NCBI RefSeq assembly: GCF_964204645.1
Contig: NC_134035.1
Span: 8,122,501-8,186,500 of the forward strand
From: Tubulanus polymorphus
Lineage: Eukaryota; Nemertea; Palaeonemertea; Tubulaniformes; Tubulanidae
Direction of reading: 5' to 3'
DNA: 64,000 nt
In this document: one piece after another, positions 56,371-64,000 of the stretch
How the letters are laid out: each line of letters opens with the position of its first letter
Position numbering within the stretch: the stretch's first letter is position 1
Program-made: the position numbers and the translations under genes
The notes under the pieces: generated by a model
Database searches by the model: none
What the model was told of the DNA's origin: nothing
What the model saw: only the letters and a program-made list of their open reading frames with translations

Positions 56371-57292
56371 TCATTAACATATCAGTGTTTTAACCAGTAA
56401 CCAGACTGCGCATGGGAAGAGAAAAATCATTTTATTATCACTTTTATAAATAAGGCTGCAGCAGCTGTTTTCACCCGTGCCATCAACTGCTTTTCATCGT
56501 GAGAGGAAAATCTAATAACAACAGCAGATCTCAGGATGAGAACGTCTATATATCATATACACAACTTACTTTCTTTGTTAGTTAACTTTCGAAAAATCGA
56601 AATAACCAGTAACCAGACTGCGCATGGGAAGAGAAAAATCATTTTATTATCACTTTTATAAATAAGGCTTCAGCAGCTCTTGTCATCAATTGCTTTTCAT
56701 CGTGAGAGGAAATCTAATAGCAACAGCAGATCTCAGGATGAGAACGTCTATATATCATAGACAACTTACTTTTTTTGTTAGTTAACTTTCGAAAAATCGA
56801 AATAACCAGTAACCAGACTGCGCATGGGAAGATAAAAATCATTTTATTATCACTTTTATAAATAAGGCTGCAGCAGCTGTTTTCACCCTAGTCATCAATT
56901 GCTTTTCATCGTGAGAGAAAAATCTAATAGCAACAGCAGATCTCAGGAGGAGAACGTCCATATATCATATACAACCTACGTTTGTTAGTTAACCTTTGAA
57001 AAATCGATTTCACGTAAAAATGTATGTTTTACAAATCCTAGCATATCAATCTCTACTTATTCCCAAATTTTCCCGCCCCCCTCCTCAAAAATCTGACCGC
57101 GTTACAGCCATAAGAAACGTATAACGCTATCACGCTACGAAGTCTCAATTCCCCATTGGATTTGAATATATGTATCGGTTATGGGTGATTAACTCATGTA
57201 AAAAATTAAGAACCTTCACACAAATTCAATTCGAAATTCTAGGATCGAATCTCAATAGTCTGTACCTCGAATCGATATTCATATTTTTCGAT
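56371..57292. repeat. Three tandem copies of a 205-bp unit upstream of LicD-like gene
   Basis: Units start near 56393, 56603 and 56812 with ACCAGTAACCAGACTGCGCA and contain TTTTATAAATAAGGCTGCAG and TAGTTAACTTTCG. Copies differ by small indels. The first begins 23 bp from the LicD ATG, so the repeat carries or replaces that gene's promoter. The rest, 57005-57292, holds nothing recognised. Confidence 0.9.
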
Positions 57293-60200
57293 CTAGAATT
57301 TCCCATCTGTGGTTTGATGGTTAAATTTCTTTGACTGACAGTTTGCACAGATCGCCTCAGTAGAGTTCACAGAACACTCGTTTTCGCCGGACATTTCGAC
57401 CCGGTCGACGCGACCTTCTACGCGCGTGGTGGCTTTCGTTCCGACGAAGTAGAACAGCTCTAATATCGTAAGAAGGGACGCGCCCAAATACAATCCGGCA
57501 GAACCGCCTATATCACCTGAAATGAGGTCAGGATTTTATAACATAATTTGACGTAAAACCCAATCGATTAGGTTGCAAACTCTTCAATAGAAATATTTGC
57601 CATAAAGTGTTTTGAATTTACCATTTAAGAAAAGGTATTTTTTAGTTTCATAAAATGTTTAACTTTAATTTGCTTTATATCTTATCAATCAAACGTTTGG
57701 ATTGTATTCATTCTTTTTGTGAATGAGTAATTTTACTATCATGAACAGCAAAATCATAAATGACTGCGCTTGGCAAGAAAATAAACATTATTACTTTTAC
57801 TATCGATATCCAATTATTCGCTTTCTATAAAGAAAATAATGACGTTACTCACATATCAGCCCCAGTAAATTGTAGGCTTGCGATTTGATGATTTGTTCGT
57901 AGCTCATCGTCGTATAGTATATGTTTAGCACGACGAAATTGCGTCTACGCGAAAATTCAAAAACAAACGAAATGTTAAAAATAGTTACGCATTCTGAAAT
58001 GGAAAACTGATCTAAAGCTATTATTACAGACAATATTCGTTTTGGAATTTCCTCTATGCGCATGAACTAACTCTCATCGACCGGGGGAATATGAAGAAAA
58101 ACCCGCGGGATCCTATTGATTATCATTTCTGGAGCAATGAATTTAAATATGAATTTGAAATCTGCATAATGTTACACTATAAACCTCGTTTTACTTACTT
58201 GATAAAATCTGCATCGATCTGCATACTAGCGTTGAATGTTTCGAGTGTTGAAATCAGACGACTGTAGGACGAGTCGTAATCGGACGAGAGATCCCTCAGT
58301 TCTCCTATTTTCTTGTCGATATTGTTAAAAAGGCCGTTTATGTCGTCGATTAAATCGCGGACACGAGCGATCACCGGGCAGTAAGGTTCCAGATCACCCG
58401 TCGCCTGTTTCGTCTGATCCGCCTCGCTCGTAAAATCTGTCAGGTGTTCGTCAAAATCCACCATTTCTTTTGCCCAGGTCGAGATCTTTTTCGCCGATAA
58501 CGCACTATGCACGCTTTCCATTGTCGCCTTCAATTCTAGGAGTTTCAACATCGACTCGACCGCTCCGTCGTCGTACATCTTATTCATGTCCTCGGAAAGT
58601 CTGACGAACTTGGCGTCGGTTATTATGCGTCGAATGCGTTCGATACGATTCTGAATCTTCGCTAGGGCTCTAATAGCCGCATTTGCGAGGGGAGTAAGTG
58701 ATTTGTATTGATCATTTAAGCCCGTGTACCTTTCATTCAGTTTTGACTGCAGATTAACGATCTGGGTCGTAAGCGACCCCGCGTATGGTAGAACTTGAGT
58801 TTTGACGTACGTTTTCATGGTTTCTATTACCATCGATACCTGCGACAGTTTTGCGGTGTTCTCTGGGTCATCGAGTAATTTGGTTACGGCTTGTATAACG
58901 TTGTCCAGTAGATCTGTCAGTTTGACGGATGACGCGTTGTAGCCATTCAGATCGCGGGTTATATAGCTCATCCAATCGGGAGGATTTTTGAAAAACAGTG
59001 ACATGTTCGCTTGTACCGTTTGCACGTTCGTCAAATACACATTCCTCGCGATGTCGTTTTCTAATCGCGTAGATCTGATGAACCCCAGGAAATTCATCTT
59101 AAACGGCTCGGCGCATTCATTTTTAGCTACGTCTCCACTACCGTTGTTCTTCAGGCATTCCGTCGCCCGTAGCAAACTAACCGAATATGCCTTGTCGATA
59201 AAACCGAGTAGTTTCGTCAAAGGACCGATGACCGTTACGTCCATTTTGTCTACTTCTGATATCCTATTGAAGTTCTTAAGCATCTGCGACACGCACTTAA
59301 GGCCATCGATGAAGACTGCCGTCAACGATTGCCTCGTCGCGCTGACGTTGGACACGAGGGAATTGTTAGAAAACCATTCAAGAAATGGCCCTTGTCGCAC
59401 GAGTCGACTGAGTGCGGTGCTGTACTGGACGCTCACCGCGTAGTCGTCGTATCTCAGTCGTTCGTCGATTCTATGCAAGACGTCGGTTGCGTTTCGTAAC
59501 TTGCCGATAATCGCCTGGTCTTGCTCGTATATAATGGCGTCCCTTCGAGCCTGATACCGCGACATCGTCGAGTAGGTGACCATCGTCTCGTACCTTTCGA
59601 CGAAGCAATCCTGCGGACATCGGTCCGTTCCAACGGTAACTATAAAGACGAAAAAAATGATATAAATCAGTTAACGTCTATAACGCATCAGTTAGTTTGG
59701 AGGAAATGGCCTAAGCTGATATATAAATAATTGAATTGATTTTGGTTTCTTTGTTTAGACATAAGACAAATGTACGTGACGTAAAACCAATCCATATATT
59801 CGTGCACATAAAAATCGCGATTGAAATCCAATTGCAGTCATGTTTTAGATTAAAAACCCTGCAGCCTAGACCATCTTACTTCTACTTAATGGTCAATCTA
59901 ACATGCCTTGAGCTTTAAGAGCACATTTGGACGCAAGTCACGACCGTGCAACTTAGCCCAGTACATTATACACCATTTCTATTAGATTCTTGACAACAGA
60001 ACAAATTCATAACGATGGCAAAATGATGTGTGTTTCGGTTGAAAGGCAAAGAAGTTCCATAACAATAATCATAATTCAGAAACTGGGAAGTTAATCACTC
60101 ATTGTTTTTAACGTCCAATATGGCGACGCCATGTCACAAAATCACTTAGGACAAATTTTTGGTTTTCGTATGGTAAGTCGGAGGTGATAAACGAACGCAA

Positions 60201-63200
60201 TATAGTTCGGTCTTTGGGCATCTTAGAAATATAGCGCTGAATCCCACGTAGGCGACTATTTTTGGACTATAGTTCCGACTAACTGACATTCGGTTTCACT
60301 TAGTTCAACTAACTCCGAGTACCGAAGTTCGCCCAGAATGCGATGGCGTTTTCTAAGGAGAATGCTTAACTGTTCTACCGCTAGGTAGGTGGTTGAATGA
60401 GGTTCGAAGGTTCCGCTTGTCACTTTAGATGCGTTAGTGCCCGACAAAACTAAACAAGACATACGTAATATACGTTTATGTATTGTACTCTACAACTCCT
60501 TGCTTCGTCATCATTTCAATAAAGTAACTGCTGGGTCCTCCTTAATCACGGAGACCGTCGTATTTTTTTATTAGGGTATAATTACCTCCCAATTTTCGTT
60601 CCAAACAGTTATTCGACGTTGTCAAATTACACACGGGCCATTCGGTCAACCACGTAGCGTACCCAGGACGACATCTACAAGTAGCTGCTGCCTCCGAAAC
60701 GCTCAACCGGATCATACAGTTGTTTTGGCTTTCCGAGTCATCCACACACATGCCGTATGGCTTCTGCAGGTTATCAATCTACATAACGTATAGTGAACTT
60801 GGATATACGTACATGATGATCTTAATCAATACCATTGTAAGCTTTTTAAAACTATCAATCAATGCATGCAACAGACTAAAGACATTTTGGATGTTTACTT
60901 ACTAACGAGTATTTCAGACCAACGACGCCGTTCATCGAGGCTGGGACGGCCAAACCTAGTTCAGTTACTCGCGGAATATCTCCCGGAGAATGCACAAGAA
61001 ATTTGATGCCGGCGCTCGGATGCGTTCCGCTCATTGACTGGTATTGCTCGACGTTCAACAACAGAGTCAAACCATCGGTTGAACCTATGAAATTGCTAGA
61101 TTCATTATATTCATTATCGTTGGACAGAGTTGTTTCCATTCAATGAGATAAGCTAAGTAGGTTTTGATTGCCCAAATAAATCAAATAAGCACACAACGCA
61201 GGGTAACGCATGGAAACATGTTTCTGTCTCCTATGATCCTGTTTCCGTGGTTTCGCTGCGTCGTGTGGCTTCGTATGAATATAACTTTATCGTTTTATAT
61301 AAATGTACTAAACAAACTCGGAGCATTTCAGTTAAGTAAATCATGAGTGAAAAATGGTGCTCATTCTAGAAAACGAACCCGTATTTGTCGTCATTTCCTG
61401 CTCGCGAGAATTTCCGTTAAAAGTATAACACACTCCATAATCGGTCAAACGCGTCGTGAAATTCAGATAACTGCATGGCGTCGAACGAAAAAAACAACTG
61501 AAAGAAAAACATTCAATTGTTATTAGATCACCCGATCATTATTTTAGCCCAACGCACATTACACAGGGAAACTATTTTGGCGGTACATGGAGTATGGCGG
61601 TATATCGGGGGTGTTTTACTATGTATTTGTATTGAGATGTACATTGAGAAAACCTGGCGGTAGGCGGGGTGGAGGTATAGAGAGTAAGGCAGTATATCGG
61701 GGGTGTTTTACTACGTATTTGTATTGAGATGTACATTGAGAAAACCTGGCGGTAGGCGGGGTGGAGGTATAGAGAGTAAGGCAGTATATCGGGGGTGTTT
61801 TACTACGTATTTGTATTGAGATGTACATTGAGAAAACCTGGCAGCAGGTGGGGTGGCGGTATATCGGAGATTGACTGTACACGTTTCGGGCAACGACTGT
61901 TTTCTAAAAATCTTTCTTTTCTAAAGTTTAATTGCATGATATCACTGTTTCAAACTGGAATTTCTAATCGATACGATATATGTCTCGTAAACATGAGGTC
62001 GTGCAATAAGAACACTTCTAGCACAAATACAACAAAACGATAAGACACGGATTGTATAGATGTTCTACGTTGTTACACATTGGTAAGGAAATCAATAGGT
62101 GATATTCAGTGAAACAAGTTTTGAGTTTGAGAATAAAATCAGCATTGAGATACGAATTCAACATGTTAGGTTTTGACATGTTTAGTCAACATGGATGAAA
62201 ACAGGAGATAATGTCCCAAACGGCCCCCCCATAATTGTGTATATAGTTACTATTTTATCATATTTTCTTTCTTGTGAGATAGCGAAAGCGCCATCTCAGT
62301 TGCGTTCAAAGAGTCGAGTCCTGTCAAACTGCCCCTAACGTCTCGCGTCGCCGTGTAGTATCGAGTTAGATTATCGAACAATCCGTCCCAATAAGCCGTT
62401 GACATCCTATAAAATACAGATAAAAAGAAACTTTATCGTGTCGTTTTTTGCATTTTTAACGCGCTTTAATGCATTTATAACCACTACGCGTTATCTAAGG
62501 GGTTCTCTGTGAGTCAATGTAAAATACGTTATCAATATTGGTGTTGCGAAATAACAATCGCATCTTGAGACTCTCCAGCAGCGGAATACGTCTCAGCATG
62601 GAGTTCGTTAGCAAAAATGTCGAGTCTAGGAGCTTTAATTGCCCGGGAAACTCGAACCTCCGTACATAGTGATAATTATTGAGTGTGAGGGCTGAATTCG
62701 AAAAGCAGAAAATTCCGTGCATAAAAAATAAAAATTCTCTGCTACAAGGAGCGGGCCTTATTTTTCAGAATCTGTCACACCATAGTTACTGTATCGATTT
62801 TCTAAAAATCGAATCTTCGAAAAGTCGTGTCAGACTATAATTGTCAGCGATCAATTTCTCAACGAGTGCACTGTTTACGAACTGACAAACCTTTTGTTGA
62901 TATAATACATTTTCCGTTATTTCCCGGGACGTTTAAGGCGAAACCTTATTAGTTGAATTATTGGAAATACATTTCGAACGAACAAAAGAGATCGCACGAG
63001 TGATGTCTTTCCTGATGTCTTTTAGTGAGGTCTTACTAACCAGTGCGCGGGAGACTTGTTTGACTCAACAAAAGATAATCGGGATCCAGTTCCTCACTGT
63101 TCACGCTCGCCGTCTAAAAAGATTGGCCGCGACTGATTACTATTATGAATGCTTTTAGCAAATATGAGGTGACAAACATCTCACCTCCTCGTCAACTGAT

Positions 63201-63451
63201 AAACGCATGTATGAAAATACCTACACGAAGCTGTTCGTGTTGCAGATCGTCACCGCTGGAAACTTCAGTTCGCTGGCTTCTTCGACTTCGATATTGACTC
63301 GGATCGGCAGGCCGAGATAGTACCCGATACGATCCTGAACTTGGTAGACGAAACCGGTCGTGGCCAGTAGAAAAACGAACAGCCAAATACATCTGTAAAC
63401 AATTGACACGCGCTTCAAATGATAAGGAATTTGGATCGGTTGGTCATTCAT
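57293..63451 (-). CDS. DEG/ENaC cation channel with large extracellular insertion
   Basis: DEG/ENaC subunits form trimeric, amiloride-sensitive Na+ channels with two membrane helices. Eight exons join in phase: 63225-63451, 62251-62406, 61379-61497, 60903-61084, 60586-60778, 58199-59639, 57853-57944 and 57293-57516, giving 877 residues. Seen: TM1 at about 22-38, FPAVTICNTN (64-73), LTDYGVCYTFN, GLTLLLNVEQYQSMSG...AGIKFLVHSP, CRCRPGYA, CPQDCFVERYETMVTYS (300-316), VVLNIYYTTMSYEQI, and DIGGSAGLYLGASLLTILEL with the GAS selectivity filter (815-817) leading into TM2. Exon 6 alone supplies residues 293-773, where ASICs have only about 46 residues between the palm CxxxC and the VLNIYY strand. No HG gating motif is seen before TM1; a further 5' exon may exist, since an acceptor at 63393-63394 could replace the start at 63451. 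Confidence 0.9.
58199..59639 (-). other. Exon encoding the giant knuckle insertion of the DEG/ENaC channel
   Basis: 480 codons, phase 1 in and 2 out. After the palm motif the sequence is long amphipathic helices with few Gly or Pro: AIIGKLRNATDVLHRIDERL, IQAVTKLLDDPENTAKLSQV, ALAKIQNRIERIRRIITDAK, VESMLKLLELKATMESVHSA and IGELRDLSSDYDSSYSRLIS. Four Cys and several N-glycosylation sequons (for example NNS, NVS, NMS, NAS) fit an extracellular location. No family is recognised. The insertion could be a stalk, ligand-binding or matrix-contact domain; that is inference. Confidence 0.85.
61570..61870. repeat. Minisatellite, about 91-bp unit, 3+ copies
   Basis: Copies of TATATCGGGGGTGTTTTACT, GAGATGTACATTGAGAAAAC and TGGCGGTAGGCGGGGTGGAG start near 61600, 61692 and 61784. 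It lies in the channel gene's intron 2, just upstream of exon 61379-61497. Confidence 0.9.
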
Positions 63452-64000
63452 ATATCGAGCTACTTATATACGTAAAAAATTCTTTGATATTGAATTTAGT
63501 TAGTTCTCGAATGAAATAGTCTATAATCTGTTGTCAACTGTAGATAAATAAAAAAGTTTCACAGTAAAATTCTTAATCCGATAGAATTTATTGAAATGAG
63601 ATGAGACCACAACATTTTCGGCAGTTGAATAACAGTCATCATCATTGAACTTAGTAATATCTATATCAAACAGGCATTGATTATCATTTATAATGGCATG
63701 AAGAGGGACTTATATTCAAGGCAGATTGTTTGGTCTTACGAGCAGGGAATCCTGCGTAGTTGTCAAGAAAACCACTCCCTTCTAATCTAGACTTTCATCC
63801 TTAAAATTAATAAAAATTTATCCTTCAAAATACCTGTAAGGAAAAATTTGCTTACAAGAGAGTAATCTCTTAACGCCACGTTGAAACGAACTTTTCGTCT
63901 TAACGGGGGCCTTTTTCGTTTTAACGCAATTTTAGAAAACGTTTTGTTTTAACGTAGCGTTGAAAACATTAAAGACCTCGTTAAAACGAAAATCAGGTTT
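63452..64000. other. Upstream region of the channel gene
   Basis: No exon was recognised. A minus-strand TATATAAG lies about 15-20 bases before the candidate ATG at 63449-63451. A GATGATGAC...GCCGAAAATG segment (63598-63650, minus strand) resembles retroelement ends. The last 120 bases are dominated by TTTTAACG / CGTTAAAAC motifs. Confidence 0.4.
63880..64000. repeat. Palindromic array of GTTTTAACG / CGTTAAAAC motifs, cut by window end
   Basis: Motifs TTCGTTTTAACGC, GTTTTGTTTTAACGTAGCG and CGTTAAAACGAAAATCAGG alternate in orientation. The style matches the foldback arrays near 53 kb, but with a different core. It continues beyond the right edge. Confidence 0.6.

Noticed and set aside
60256-60462. 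Minus-strand ORF between channel exons
   Set aside because: The flanking exons 60586 and 59639 join perfectly (phase 1 to 1) without it.
62495-62722. Minus-strand ORF of 75 codons in the channel gene, considered as exon 2
   Set aside because: Its phases (1 in, 0 out) clash with both neighbours, while exons 63225 and 62406 join directly in phase 2 and give a sensible sequence.

Overview
The window is nuclear DNA of an invertebrate animal. It is AT-rich, its genes are split by GT-AG introns, and mobile-element debris fills the introns and gaps. The gene set (LOXHD1, TBC1D7, NUP62, MATE transporter, DEG/ENaC channel, TNF-receptor-like protein, LicD-like transferase) and the SINE, MITE and Ty3-type repeats fit a marine lophotrochozoan such as a mollusc or annelid; the species cannot be fixed from the sequence. 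All gene models below were built by hand by joining open segments at GT/AG sites and checking that codon phases agree. None is backed by transcripts.

Layout. 1-21.7 kb (+): the 3' part of a LOXHD1-like gene, one partial and ten complete PLAT domains, whose 5' end lies left of the window. 22.3-25.7 kb (-): complete TBC1D7, subunit of the TSC complex. 26.4-29.1 kb (+): a single-pass receptor with one BCMA/TACI-like cysteine module, divergent from TBC1D7; a palindromic E-box lies between them. 31.4-36.8 kb (-): complete NUP62, the central-channel FG nucleoporin. 38.4-39.0 kb: a non-LTR retrotransposon fragment. 41.26-45.98 kb (+): a young Ty3-type LTR retrotransposon with intact gag and protease and a chromodomain, but most of pol deleted and an unidentified ORF before the 3' LTR. 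46.8-48.3 kb (+): a MATE transporter in one coding exon. 50.0-55.2 kb (-): a secreted PAN-like/LamG-like protein whose 3.4-kb intron holds a foldback-like repeat. 55.5-56.4 kb (-): a LicD-family gene with broken reading frame. 57.3-63.5 kb (-): a DEG/ENaC channel with a very large extracellular insertion.

The genes do not form one pathway; the order looks like ordinary metazoan gene neighbourhood. The most unusual item is the DEG/ENaC gene. Its palm cysteines and its TM2 are normally separated by a short knuckle region, but here a single 1,441-bp exon puts roughly 420 extra, mostly helical residues there. Other items of note are the Ty3 deletion derivative with an extra ORF, the foldback element made of inverted short motifs, a small piggyBac-like MITE family with TTAA sites, and in-phase microexons in LOXHD1.
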